Notes under the pieces: generated by a model | Database searches by the model: none | What the model saw: the letters and a program-made list of their open reading frames with translations, nothing else | What the model was told of the DNA's origin: nothing | Shown here: piece by piece, positions 7,833-15,738 of the stretch | Layout: each line of letters opens with the position of its first letter | Numbering within the stretch: the first letter of the stretch is position 1 | Origin: Isoptericola variabilis | Lineage (GTDB): Bacteria > Actinomycetota > Actinomycetes > Actinomycetales > Cellulomonadaceae | Reading direction: 5' to 3' | Assembly (NCBI RefSeq): GCF_001750215.1 | Contig: NZ_LWGM01000007.1 | Coordinates: 1-33,696 of the forward strand | DNA length: 33,696 nt | Position numbers and translations under genes: made by a program

Positions 7833-8987
7833 TCAGGCCACCGGGAGGGGGTGCCCGGCGCGCATCTCCTCCACGAGCCGGGCGACGACCGCCTCCAGGC
7901 CCTCCTGCCCGCCGCCGTGCGCGGCCGCGACCGCGCGCTGGCGCTGGTAGGACGCCCCGCGCTCGAGGATGTCCAGCACGCCGCGCAGCTCCTCGGTGCA
8001 GCCGAGCCGCTCGGCGACCGGCGCCAGCTCGTCGACCAGCCGCCGCACGGCGTCGGTGACGAGCTCCTCGTTGCCCTCGTCGTCCAGGATGATGATCGCG
8101 TCCATGCCGTAGCGCGCGGCGCGCCACTTGTTCTCCTGCACGTACCACTGCGGCATGGTGGGCAGCGGCCGGCCCTCGTCGATCATGGTCGACAGGTGCT
8201 CGACGAGGCAGTGCGTCAGGGCCGCGAGGGCCAGCAGCTCGGCGAGGTTGGAGACGCCGTCGCACACGCGCACCTCGATGGTGCCGAAGCGTGGCGACGG
8301 GCGCAGGTCCCACCGCACCTCGTCGAACCCGTCGATGACGCCGGTGCGCACCATGTCGTCCACGTACCGCTCCAGCTCCTCCCAGCGCTCGAACTGGTAC
8401 GGCAGCCCGGCGGTGGGCAGCTGCTGGAAGAGCAGGGCGCGCATCGAGGCGTAGCCGGTGTCGCTGCCGTCGAAGAACGGCGACGACGCGCTCAGCGCCT
8501 GCAGGTGCGGGTAGTACACCAGCAGGCTGCGCACGATCGGCAGCACCTTGTCCCGGTCCTCGACGCCGACGTGCACGTGCACGCCGTAGATGAGCAGCTG
8601 GCGGCCCCACATCTGCGCGCGGTCGATGATCGTCTGGTAGCGCTGCTTGGCGGTGACCTTCTGCGTCACCCACCGGGTGAACGGGTGCGTCCCCGCGCAC
8701 ATGAGCTCCACGCGCATCGCGTCGGTGACGCCGCGGACCTCCTCGGCCGCGCGCTCCAGGTCGCGGCCCGCCTCGCCGACGGTGCGGCACACCCCGCTCA
8801 CCAGCTCCACGGTGTTGCGCAGGAACTCCGGGTGCACCCGCGGGTGCGGCGAGCCGTCCGGGGTCGCGAGCCGCTCGACGACGGTGGGGCCCACCTGTCG
8901 CATGTCGCCCGAGTCGGCGTCGACGAGGGCGAGCTCCCACTCCAGGCCCACCGTCGAGCGCTGCGAGGCGGCGAAATCCAGCACCAT
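7833..8987 (-). CDS. Carboxylate-amine ligase, glutamate-cysteine ligase-like (YbdK family)
   Basis: ATP-grasp-like GCS2 fold; E. coli YbdK has weak gamma-glutamyl-cysteine ligase activity and the true substrate in actinobacteria is uncertain. The N-terminal GLEWEL (14-19) is the metal/glutamate-binding motif; GVHVHVGV and RFGTIEVRVCDGV are further family blocks, and the C-terminus has the QENKWRAARYG segment. 384 residues fit the family. The ATG at 8987 is preceded on its strand by GAGCAT and six bases, which favours it over upstream candidates. It runs convergently into tsaD and has a 106-base gap to the next gene upstream. Confidence 0.9.
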   Translation of the reverse strand: MVLDFAASQRSTVGLEWELALVDADSGDMRQVGPTVVERLATPDGSPHPRVHPEFLRNTVELVSGVCRTVGEAGRDLERAAEEVRGVTDAMRVELMCAGTHPFTRWVTQKVTAKQRYQTIIDRAQMWGRQLLIYGVHVHVGVEDRDKVLPIVRSLLVYYPHLQALSASSPFFDGSDTGYASMRALLFQQLPTAGLPYQFERWEELERYVDDMVRTGVIDGFDEVRWDLRPSPRFGTIEVRVCDGVSNLAELLALAALTHCLVEHLSTMIDEGRPLPTMPQWYVQENKWRAARYGMDAIIILDDEGNEELVTDAVRRLVDELAPVAERLGCTEELRGVLDILERGASYQRQRAVAAAHGGGQEGLEAVVARLVEEMRAGHPLPVA

Positions 8988-9093
8988 GCGCTCATGCTCA
9001 CACGTCCGGGGTCCCCGGCGCGTGCCGGGCGCGCGGCGCTCCCCGCGGGCCGCCGGCGCCGGCCCGGTCGCCGGCCGGTCGTCGGCGCGGCCG

Positions 9094-10365
9094 TCAGCCG
9101 AGCGGCTCGACGACGAGCACGTGCTGGGCGCCGCCCACACGCGTGAGCACCAGCGTCGCCTCGGCGTCGCCCTTGAGCGACAGCTGTGAGCGCAGCTGCT
9201 CGGGCGTCACGGCGGTGCCGCGCTTCTTGATCGTCAGCCGCCCCACGCCGCGCTCGCGCAGGTACGCCTTGAGCCGCTTGAGGCCGAACGGCATGACGTC
9301 GAGCACGCGGTAGCCGGTCGCCACGGGCGCCCGCCCGGTGGCCGGGTCGACGGCGGCGGCGGGCGCCGGCGCGTCGGTGGTGACGTAGGCGATGGTGCGG
9401 TCCAGGAGGCGGCCGCCCAGCTCCGCCGCCGCCTGCGCCACCAGGCCGGCGCGCACGACGGCGCCGTCCGGCTCGTACAGGTAGTGGCCGACGGGGCCCA
9501 CCTCGGGCGGCGGCTCGTGCCCGGTGCCGGCGAGGTCGCCGGCCGCGTCGCCCGACCGCAGCGTGCGGGCCAGCGTGCGCGACTCGCCGTCCTCGCCCGT
9601 CACCGTGCGCAGCACGAGCGCCGAGCGGCCGGGCCCGGCCGGCGCCAGCGGGCCGAACCACAGGCCGGCCTCGACGACGTCGCCGTCCACGGAGACCCAC
9701 TGCGTCTCGGCGTCGGCGGGCAGCCCCTGGTGCGCGATGCCGGGCCCGACCTTGATGCCGAGGCTGGGGATCTGCTCGCGCAGCGCCCAGACGGCGTCGA
9801 GCGGCGGCGCGTAGGCCTTCGGGTCGAACACCCGCTTGCCGCCGCGCGTGCGGCGCGCGGGGTCGGCGTAGACGCCGTCGACCCCCTCGGCGGCGAGGTC
9901 GAGCGCCAGCCCGTCCCCGTGGCGCACCTCGGCCTCGGGGAAGTGGCGCAGGTTCACCGTCGCGATCGCCGCCGTGATCTCGTCGACGTCGGTGGCGAGC
10001 ACGCCCAGCCCGACGCCGGCGAACGCCAGCGCGTCCGCCCCGATGCCGCTGGTGAGGTCCGCGACCCTGGTGACGCCGGCCTCGAGGTAGCGCCGCGCGT
10101 GCAGCGCGGCGACGACGAGGCGGGTGGCCTGCTCGACGCCGTCCGGCGTGAAGAGCATGCCGTCGGCGAAGCCGCCGAGCTTCGCGCGGGCCTTGGCGCG
10201 CAGCCGCGACTGCGTGAGCGCCGCGGCGGCGAGGTCGGGGTCGACGCCCGCCTCGCGCAGGCGCATCGCGAGCGCCATCGCGCGCTGCTCGTCGTACGGG
10301 GGCAGCGAGCCGAGCAGGGCCCAGCCGTCCGGGCTGAGCAGCTTGCTCAGGGTCGAGGCGTCCAC
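9094..10365 (-). CDS. SAM-dependent methyltransferase with THUMP-like C-terminal domain
   Basis: A class I methyltransferase widely found in actinobacteria, of unknown substrate. Motif I is DLTSGIGAD (103-111), the acidic loop is ATDVDE, and motif IV is DPARR (168-172), a form seen in RNA or protein methyltransferases of this group. The C-terminal IKKRGTAVTPEQLR region is the THUMP-like domain, suggesting an RNA substrate (inference). 423 residues is normal. The GTG start at 10365 is preceded by GACCAT and six bases; the nearby ATG is out of frame. It diverges from groES, with the CIRCE element starting 58 bases away. Confidence 0.85.
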   Translation of the reverse strand: MDASTLSKLLSPDGWALLGSLPPYDEQRAMALAMRLREAGVDPDLAAAALTQSRLRAKARAKLGGFADGMLFTPDGVEQATRLVVAALHARRYLEAGVTRVADLTSGIGADALAFAGVGLGVLATDVDEITAAIATVNLRHFPEAEVRHGDGLALDLAAEGVDGVYADPARRTRGGKRVFDPKAYAPPLDAVWALREQIPSLGIKVGPGIAHQGLPADAETQWVSVDGDVVEAGLWFGPLAPAGPGRSALVLRTVTGEDGESRTLARTLRSGDAAGDLAGTGHEPPPEVGPVGHYLYEPDGAVVRAGLVAQAAAELGGRLLDRTIAYVTTDAPAPAAAVDPATGRAPVATGYRVLDVMPFGLKRLKAYLRERGVGRLTIKKRGTAVTPEQLRSQLSLKGDAEATLVLTRVGGAQHVLVVEPLG

Positions 10366-10422
10366 CCGCCCATGGTCCCAGACGGCGGGCCCGGGCCCGG
10401 ACGGGGCGCCGCGGGACGGACC

Positions 10423-10449
10423 TTGGCACTCGACTTGTCAGAGTGCTAA
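10423..10449 (+). promoter_or_regulatory. CIRCE operator (HrcA binding site)
   Basis: TTGGCACTC, nine bases, then GAGTGCTAA. This is the CIRCE consensus (TTAGCACTC-N9-GAGTGCTAA) with one change in the left arm. It overlaps the groES promoter, as expected for HrcA repression relieved by heat or protein stress. Confidence 0.95.
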
Positions 10450-10464
10450 CGGCGCTCCTAGATT
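10435..10464 (+). promoter_or_regulatory. groES promoter
   Basis: A -35 hexamer TTGTCA (10435-10440) and a -10 hexamer TAGATT (10459-10464) are separated by 18 bases. The right CIRCE arm fills the start of the spacer, so bound HrcA would block RNA polymerase. A leader of roughly 95 bases would precede groES. Confidence 0.75.
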
Positions 10465-10566
10465 GGTCGCAGCGCACGCGCGCTGTGCCGGCACCCGCGA
10501 CGACGGCCAGCCTCCGGGCGCGACCTCAGTCCATCCACGCAGTCACAGCGAACAAGGAGGTCCGAC

Positions 10567-10863
10567 GTGTCGGTCCCCATCAAGCCGCTCGAGGACCGGA
10601 TCGTCGTCAAGGCCGTCGAGGCCGAGACCACGACCGCTTCCGGCCTGGTCATCCCGGACACCGCCAAGGAGAAGCCCCAGGAGGGCGAGGTCCTGGCCGT
10701 GGGCGAGGGTCGTTTCGACGACAAGGGCAACCGCATCCCGGTCGACGTGAAGGTCGGTGACAAGGTCATCTACAGCAAGTACGGCGGCACCGAGGTGAAG
10801 TACGCCGGCGAGGAGTACCTGGTGCTCTCCGCCCGCGACATCCTCGCCGTCGTCGTCGACTGA
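10567..10863 (+). CDS. groES: Co-chaperonin GroES
   Basis: The 10-kDa lid of the GroEL folding chamber. The 98 residues contain [10 protein letters not shown] at the N-terminus, the mobile loop [14 protein letters not shown] that docks to GroEL, and [13 protein letters not shown]. The GTG start has a perfect AAGGAGG (10554-10560) six bases before it, unlike the leaderless genes around it. Unusually, no groEL follows: a strong hairpin stands 48 bases after the stop, and the next gene is a minus-strand whiB. A groEL elsewhere must supply the partner. Confidence 0.98.
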   Translation: MSVPIKPLEDRIVVKAVEAETTTASGLVIPDTAKEKPQEGEVLAVGEGRFDDKGNRIPVDVKVGDKVIYSKYGGTEVKYAGEEYLVLSARDILAVVVD

Positions 10864-10911
10864 GCCTGCCGGCAGGTCGCTGACGACAGGGCCCGGCACC
10901 GGGCCCGCACG

Positions 10912-10951
10912 ACGAAGGCCCCCCGCACCTTGAGGTGCGGGGGGCCTTCGT
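10912..10951. terminator. Terminator after groES
   Basis: Arms 10912-10930 and 10933-10951 are perfect 19-base complements (ACGAAGGCCCCCCGCACCT on the left), with a 2-base loop or an effective TTGA tetraloop. It follows groES and faces the whiB gene. No T-tract is present. Confidence 0.85.
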
Positions 10952-11023
10952 GTGCTTCGACCTCGGCGTGCCCGGGACGGGGAACCGGGGCCGACGGCGC
11001 GGCGCTGCGTCGCCGGTGCGGTC

Positions 11024-11079
11024 GGGGTCGTGCTGGAGGGGTCGTGCTCAAGGGGTCGTGCTCAAGGGGTCTTGCTGGA
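11024..11079. repeat. Four tandem 14-bp repeats
   Basis: Consecutive units begin at 11024, 11038, 11052 and 11066. The two middle units are GGGGTCGTGCTCAA exactly; the outer units differ in a few bases. Degenerate copies continue to about 11113, just before the whiB stop. They lie in the noncoding gap between groES and whiB; no function is evident. Confidence 0.85.
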
Positions 11080-11127
11080 CGTGGTGCTACGGGGTCGTGC
11101 TGAGCGGGTCGTGCGCTGCGGGCGGGG

Positions 11128-11418
11128 TCAGCCGGACTTGCGGTCGGTGCCGGCGAGGATCGCGGCCCGCTCGTCCTCGGACAGGCCGCCCCAGACGCCG
11201 TAGGGCTCCCGCACGCGCAGCGACTGCTCGCGGCACTGCATCATCACGGGGCAGGTGCGGCAGATCGCCTTGGCCGCCTCCGCGCGTCGGCGGCGGGTGG
11301 AGCCCCGCTCGCCCTCGGGGTGGAAGAACAGGGTGTCGTCCTCGTCGCGGCACGCGCCCTGGTACTGCCACTCCCACAGCTCCATCATCGGACCGGGAAG
11401 CCTCGAGATCTCCGTCAT
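11128..11418 (-). CDS. whiB3: WhiB-family iron-sulfur regulator, WhiB3-like
   Basis: Redox-sensing transcription factor that binds a [4Fe-4S] cluster and the primary sigma factor. The four cluster cysteines are Cys23, Cys53, Cys56 and Cys62 (CxxCxxxxxC). The turn motif GVWGG is at 74-78. N-terminal RLPGP then WEWQ and FFHPEGERG match WhiB3 rather than WhiB1, 2 or 7. The location next to groES, as in M. tuberculosis, supports this. I chose the ATG at 11418 (96 residues) because a promoter -10 ends seven bases before it; the longer open frame upstream would overlap that promoter. The regulon cannot be inferred. Confidence 0.9.
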   Translation of the reverse strand: MTEISRLPGPMMELWEWQYQGACRDEDDTLFFHPEGERGSTRRRRAEAAKAICRTCPVMMQCREQSLRVREPYGVWGGLSEDERAAILAGTDRKSG

Positions 11419-11425
11419 GGCGAAC

Positions 11426-11454
11426 AACCTACAAGTTGGGCAGAAGTTGTTCAA
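11426..11454 (-). promoter_or_regulatory. whiB promoter giving a leaderless mRNA
   Basis: On the minus strand TTGAAC (11449-11454), 17 bases, TAGGTT (11426-11431), then GTTCGCC and the ATG. The transcript would start at or next to the A of the start codon. The -35 overlaps a small inverted repeat AGTTG-TT-CAACT (11445-11456). Confidence 0.7.
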
Positions 11455-11466
11455 CTCCCGAATCTG

Positions 11467-11510
11467 TCTCGACGTCGAGAAGTTTGTTGCTCAAGTTCTG
11501 AACCGGTTCA
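11467..11510. promoter_or_regulatory. Two perfect palindromes upstream of whiB
   Basis: TCTCGACGTCGAGA (11467-11480) and TGAACCGGTTCA (11499-11510) lie 13-56 bases upstream of the whiB -35 element. They are centred about 31 bases apart, near three helical turns. Both are good shapes for dimeric regulator sites. The bound protein is unknown. Confidence 0.4.
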
Positions 11511-11608
11511 GGCGGCGATCGCCGAGGTTGGCGCGGTAGGGGGCCGAATATCGCGCCACCGGGCGAGGCGCGGTGGCGGGGCCACCGGGGCGTCGGCAGA
11601 ATCGAGCC

Positions 11609-12202
11609 ATGACTTCCTCCCGGCCTGCTCAGGACGAGGACAGGACCCGCGCGTCGAGCCCTGGCCTCGCCGTCGCGGCTGTCGCCCGGCGCCTGGGGGT
11701 CGCACCCGCCACGCTGCGCACGTGGGACCGGCGGTACGGCCTCGGCCCCTCCGGACGCACCGCGGGATCGCACCGCCGCTACACGACCGAGGACGTGGCG
11801 CGCCTGCTCGTCATGCGCCGGCTCACGCTCGAGGGCGTGGCGCCGGTGGACGCCGCGCGGGCGGCGCTCGACGCCTACCTGGTCCGGGCGCGCGTGCCGC
11901 TGGCCGCGGCCGGCACGGGCACGCCGGCGCTGTTCCTCAACACCCGGGGGCGGCGCCTGTCGCGGCAGTCGGCCTGGGCGGTGCTGCAGGCGGCGGCGCA
12001 GCGCGCCGGGCTGCGCGACCACGTCTCGCCGCACACGCTGCGGCACTCGTTCGCCACCCACCTGCTGCAGGGCGGGGCCGACGTCCGCGTGGTCCAGGAG
12101 CTGCTCGGGCACGCGTCCGTCACGACGACGCAGATCTACACGATGGTCACGCCGGACACGCTGCGCGAGGTCTACGCCGCGGCGCACCCGCGCGCCCTCT
12201 GA
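11609..12202 (+). CDS. Chimeric protein: MerR-type HTH domain joined to the XerD C-terminal part
   Basis: Residues about 18-85 are a MerR-family winged [23 protein letters not shown], then RRYGLG and [20 protein letters not shown]. From about residue 85 the protein becomes Xer[28 protein letters not shown], then [19 protein letters not shown] and the final tyrosine block. Of the recombinase catalytic residues, His142, Arg145, His168 and Tyr177 are present; the first Arg, the beta-hairpin Lys and the whole core-binding domain are missing. It should therefore not work as a normal XerD. A XerD gene is expected here, just before parA-scpA-scpB. The ATG is preceded by CAGAAT and six bases, the MerR gene's own leaderless start. 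It marks a rearrangement breakpoint or a misassembly. Confidence 0.85.
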   Translation: MTSSRPAQDEDRTRASSPGLAVAAVARRLGVAPATLRTWDRRYGLGPSGRTAGSHRRYTTEDVARLLVMRRLTLEGVAPVDAARAALDAYLVRARVPLAAAGTGTPALFLNTRGRRLSRQSAWAVLQAAAQRAGLRDHVSPHTLRHSFATHLLQGGADVRVVQELLGHASVTTTQIYTMVTPDTLREVYAAAHPRAL

Positions 12203-12311
12203 CCCCTGCGGGCCGGTGACGGGCGGGCGCGGCCGCCGACCGCGCGTCCACGCCGCGGCGCGCCGGTCGTCTCCCGTCGGGACGGCTCCCCGCTGAGGTA
12301 CCGTGACCGTC

Positions 12312-13208
12312 GTGACCGAGGGACTGGGGAACGACACGCTGTTCGCGACGGCCGGGGCCGACGAGGTGGCCACCGACGTGGTGGGACGTCCGCTGCCCGA
12401 GTTCCCGGTGCCGGCGCCGCTGGCCGGGCACGGGCCCGCGCGCATCATCGCGATGTGCAACCAGAAGGGCGGGGTCGGCAAGACGACCACGACCATCAAC
12501 CTCGGGGCCGCGCTGGCCGAGTACGGGCGCCGTGTGCTGCTGGTGGACTTCGACCCGCAGGGCGCCGCGTCGGTGGGCGTCGGGGTCAACCCGCACGAGC
12601 TCGACCTGACGGTCTACAACCTGCTCATGGACCGCAGCGTGCAGCTGCAGGACGTCGTCGTGCCGACGAACGTCGAGAACCTCGACGTGGTGCCCGCCAA
12701 CATCGACCTCTCCGCGGCCGAGGTGCAGCTCGTCGGCGAGGTGGCGCGCGAGTCGGTGCTCGCCCGCGCCCTGCGCCCGGCGCTCGACGAGTACGACGTG
12801 ATCCTCGTCGACTGCCAGCCGTCGCTCGGCCTGCTGACCGTCAACGCGCTGACCGCCGCGCACGGCGTGATGATCCCGCTGGAGTGCGAGTTCTTCGCGC
12901 TGCGCGGCGTCGCGCTGCTCATCGAGACCATCGAGAAGGTGCGCGACCGGCTCAACCCGACGCTCGAGATCGACGGCATCCTGCCCACCATGTACGACTC
13001 GCGCACCCTCCACTCGCGCGAGGTCGTGGCCCGCGTGCACGAGGCCTTCGGCGACACGCTGCTGCACACCGTCATCGGGCGCACCGTGAAGTTCCCCGAC
13101 GCGTCCGTGGCGGCGGAGCCGATCACCGCCTACGCCCCGAACCACCCGGGCGCGGCGGCCTACCGGCAGCTGGCCCGGGAGCTCGTGGCGCGTGGCGACG
13201 CCGCCTGA
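12312..13208 (+). CDS. parA: ParA/Soj-family ATPase
   Basis: Deviant Walker ATPase that acts in chromosome or cargo positioning. The deviant P-loop KGGVGKTTT is at 52-60, Walker A' VLLVDFDPQG follows, and DVILVDCQPSLG is the Walker B region. This copy, next to scpA-scpB, is a second ParA, distinct from the parAB pair near the replication origin; no parB is here. I chose GTG 12312 (298 residues) because TACCGT ends seven bases before it; GTG 12303 would add three residues. It ends 17 bases inside scpA. Confidence 0.93.
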   Translation: MTEGLGNDTLFATAGADEVATDVVGRPLPEFPVPAPLAGHGPARIIAMCNQKGGVGKTTTTINLGAALAEYGRRVLLVDFDPQGAASVGVGVNPHELDLTVYNLLMDRSVQLQDVVVPTNVENLDVVPANIDLSAAEVQLVGEVARESVLARALRPALDEYDVILVDCQPSLGLLTVNALTAAHGVMIPLECEFFALRGVALLIETIEKVRDRLNPTLEIDGILPTMYDSRTLHSREVVARVHEAFGDTLLHTVIGRTVKFPDASVAAEPITAYAPNHPGAAAYRQLARELVARGDAA

Positions 13209-14133
13209 CGGCAGCGCGGCGCTGCCGCAGGCGCGGCCCGGCGGGCCGTTCGAGGTCCGCCTCGAGAACTTCAGCGGGCCGTTCGACCTGCTGCTGAGCC
13301 TGATCACCAAGCGCGAGCTCGACGTCACCGAGGTGGCGCTGGCCGCCGTCACCGACGACTTCGTGGCGCACATCCGCGCGGCGGAGGACGCCGCGCGCGC
13401 CGCCCGGTCGCGGGGCGAGGAGCACCCGTCGTGGGACCTCGGCACGGCCAGCGAGTTCCTCGTGGTCGCCGCCACCCTGCTGGACCTCAAGGCCGCGCGG
13501 CTGCTGCCGGGGGCGGTGGAGGAGGACGCCGAGGACCTCGAGCTGCTCGAGGCGCGCGACCTCCTCTTCGCCCGGCTGCTGCAGTACCGCGCCTACAAGG
13601 AGGTCTCCGCGGTGCTCGCCCGGCGGCTCGCCACGGAGGGCCGGCGCACGCCCCGGTCGGTGCCGCTCGAGCCGGAGCTCGCGGCCCTGCTGCCCGAGCT
13701 GGTGTGGACGCTCGACGGCGACGGGCTCGCGCGGCTCGCCGCGCGCGCCCTGACGCCCAAGGCGCCGCCCGTCGTCGCGCTCGACCACCTGCACGCCCCC
13801 CCGGTGAGCGTGCGCGAGCAGGCCGCGATCGTGGTCGGGCGGCTGCGGCGGGAGCACGCGCTGACGTTCCGGGCGCTCGCGGCGGGCGAGGAGCGGCTCG
13901 TGGTCGTCGCCCGGTTCCTGGCCCTGCTGGAGCTGTTCCGAGGCGGCCAGGTGGCGTTCGAGCAGGCGGCGGCGCTCGGCGAGCTGACGGTGCGCTGGAC
14001 CGGCACCGCCGAGGAGCCCGGCGACGCCGCCGGCACGGGGTTCGCCGGGCTCGACGGGCTCGGGCGGTTCGAGGAGTTCGACGGGGCGCCCGCGGCCGTG
14101 CCGGCCGCCGCCCTGCAGGAGGGTGAGGCATGA
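13192..14133 (+). CDS. scpA: Segregation and condensation protein A (kleisin)
   Basis: Kleisin subunit that bridges the SMC heads and binds ScpB. The N-terminal signature FEVRLENFSGPFDLLLSLI (about 20-38) and ITKRELDVTEVAL are characteristic. A helical middle (EFLVVAATLLDLKAARLLPG) and a C-terminal winged-helix region follow. At 313 residues it is somewhat longer than Bacillus ScpA (about 250), mainly from a Gly/Ala-rich C-terminal tail. The GTG start overlaps parA by 17 bases and the stop overlaps scpB by four, so the three are translationally coupled. Confidence 0.95.
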   Translation: MATPPDGSAALPQARPGGPFEVRLENFSGPFDLLLSLITKRELDVTEVALAAVTDDFVAHIRAAEDAARAARSRGEEHPSWDLGTASEFLVVAATLLDLKAARLLPGAVEEDAEDLELLEARDLLFARLLQYRAYKEVSAVLARRLATEGRRTPRSVPLEPELAALLPELVWTLDGDGLARLAARALTPKAPPVVALDHLHAPPVSVREQAAIVVGRLRREHALTFRALAAGEERLVVVARFLALLELFRGGQVAFEQAAALGELTVRWTGTAEEPGDAAGTGFAGLDGLGRFEEFDGAPAAVPAAALQEGEA

Positions 14134-14768
14134 GCGAGGACGTCGCCGCCGACGGCGTGGCAGGCACGGGCGTCCCGGAGGACGCGCCCGAGGTCGACGT
14201 CGCCGACCTGCCGGGCGGGGCCGAGGCGGCGCTGGAGGCGCTGCTCATGGTCGCCGAAGGGCCCGTGCCCGCCGAGCGGCTCGCCGCCGTCGTCGGGCTG
14301 CCCGCGGACGACGTGCGCGCGCTGCTGGCCGCGCTGGCGGCGGAGTACCGCGGCGAGACCGGCGGCCGGCCGCGCGGGTTCGAGCTGCGCGAGGGGGCCG
14401 CGGGCTGGCGGATCTACTCCGCCCGGGCGCAGCACGACGTCGTCGCCCGCCTGGTGCGGGACGGCCAGACGGCACGGCTGAGCCAGGCGGCGCTCGAGAC
14501 GCTCGCGGTGATCGCCTACCGCCAGCCCGTCACCCGCGGGCAGGTCTCGGCGGTGCGCGGCGTCAACGTCGACGGGGTGGTCCGCACGCTGCTGGCCCGG
14601 GGCCTGGTGGCCGAGGTCGGACAGGACCCGCTGACCGGCGCGGCCCTGTTCGGCACCACCTCCGAGTTCCTCGACCGCATGGGCTGGACCTCCCTCGACG
14701 AGCTCCCGCCGCTGGCGCCGCACCTGCCGGGCCTGGACGCGCTGGAGGACCTCGGCGCCGAGCGCTGA
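14130..14768 (+). CDS. scpB: Segregation and condensation protein B
   Basis: Dimeric tandem winged-helix protein that binds ScpA and the SMC heads. LEALLMVAEGPVPAERLA starts the first winged helix, and the family block ALETLAVIAYRQPVTRGQVS followed by VRGVNVDGVVRTLLARGL starts the second. The tail GTTSEFLDRMGW is also typical. 212 residues including an acidic N-terminal extension of about 30. The ATG overlaps the scpA stop (ATGA). Confidence 0.96.
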   Translation: MSEDVAADGVAGTGVPEDAPEVDVADLPGGAEAALEALLMVAEGPVPAERLAAVVGLPADDVRALLAALAAEYRGETGGRPRGFELREGAAGWRIYSARAQHDVVARLVRDGQTARLSQAALETLAVIAYRQPVTRGQVSAVRGVNVDGVVRTLLARGLVAEVGQDPLTGAALFGTTSEFLDRMGWTSLDELPPLAPHLPGLDALEDLGAER

Positions 14769-14825
14769 GCCCGGGCCCGGCCGTCCCCGGCACGCGGGAG
14801 CCCGCGAGCCTGAGAGAATCGACCC

Positions 14826-15632
14826 GTGCCCGCCAACCAGCCCCCCAAGCAGCCCGCCCGCCGGTCGCGGCCGACGCCCCCCGAGCCCAAGGACGTGCAC
14901 GTGCCCGACGGCGTGCGCCTGCAGAAGGTGCTCGCCACCGCCGGGTTCGGCTCGCGCCGCAAGGCCGAGGAGCTCATCGCCGACGGGCGCGTGACCGTCG
15001 ACGGGCAGATCGTCATGGAGCTCGGCCTGCGGGTGGACCCCGCGCGCAGCGTCGTGCACGTCGACGGCATGCGGGTGCAGACCGACACCGACAAGATCAC
15101 GCTGGCGCTGAACAAGCCGCGCGGCGTGGTCTCCACGATGAGCGACCCGGAGGGCCGGCCCACCGTCGCCGACCTCGTCGCCGACCGCTCGGAGCGCCTC
15201 TTCCACGTCGGGCGCCTCGACACCGACAGCGAGGGCCTGCTGCTGCTGACCAACGACGGCGAGCTCGCCAACCGGCTGGCCCACCCGCGCTACGAGATCG
15301 CCAAGACCTACCTGGTGACCGTCGGCGGGGGAGAGGTCTACCCGCGTGTAGTCAAGGAGCTGCTGCGCGGCGTGGAGCTCGAGGACGGCCCGGCCGCGAT
15401 GGACAAGGTCAAGATCGTGCAGTCGCTCGGCGACCGCACCATGATCGAGGTCGTGCTGCACGAGGGGCGCAACCGCATCGTGCGCCGCATGCTCGACGCC
15501 GTCGGGCACCCCGTGCTGCGCCTGGTCCGCACGCAGATCGGGCCCGTCCGGCTCGGCGACCTGCGCCCCGGCACCACCCGGGTGCTGGGCCGCACCGAGC
15601 TTGGCAGCCTCATGTCCGCCGTCGACCTGTGA
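14826..15632 (+). CDS. rluB: 23S rRNA pseudouridine synthase of the RluB/RsuA family
   Basis: Predicted to isomerise a uridine in the peptidyl-transferase region of 23S rRNA. An N-terminal S4 RNA-binding domain (VRLQKVLATAGFGSRRKAEE, 30-49) precedes the catalytic domain with GRLDTDSEG (129-137); Asp132 is the nucleophile. The start of the chain is a basic Pro-rich stretch. GTG start after GAGAAT and six bases. In actinobacteria this gene stands between scpB and cmk, as here. Confidence 0.93.
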   Translation: MPANQPPKQPARRSRPTPPEPKDVHVPDGVRLQKVLATAGFGSRRKAEELIADGRVTVDGQIVMELGLRVDPARSVVHVDGMRVQTDTDKITLALNKPRGVVSTMSDPEGRPTVADLVADRSERLFHVGRLDTDSEGLLLLTNDGELANRLAHPRYEIAKTYLVTVGGGEVYPRVVKELLRGVELEDGPAAMDKVKIVQSLGDRTMIEVVLHEGRNRIVRRMLDAVGHPVLRLVRTQIGPVRLGDLRPGTTRVLGRTELGSLMSAVDL

Positions 15633-15738
15633 CGACCGCCCGCCGCGCCGCGCCGCGCGCCTGAGCGCCGCACCCCGCGACACCCCCGCAGCAGCAGCCG
15701 TACCAGCACCGCACCCGCACCCCCGAGGAGTAGCTCCA

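Noticed and set aside
6601-8940. A 779-residue minus-strand open frame across tsaD and the ligase gene
   Set aside because: Arg/Ala/Gly-rich translation without motifs, antisense to tsaD and out of frame with the ligase; a shadow frame.
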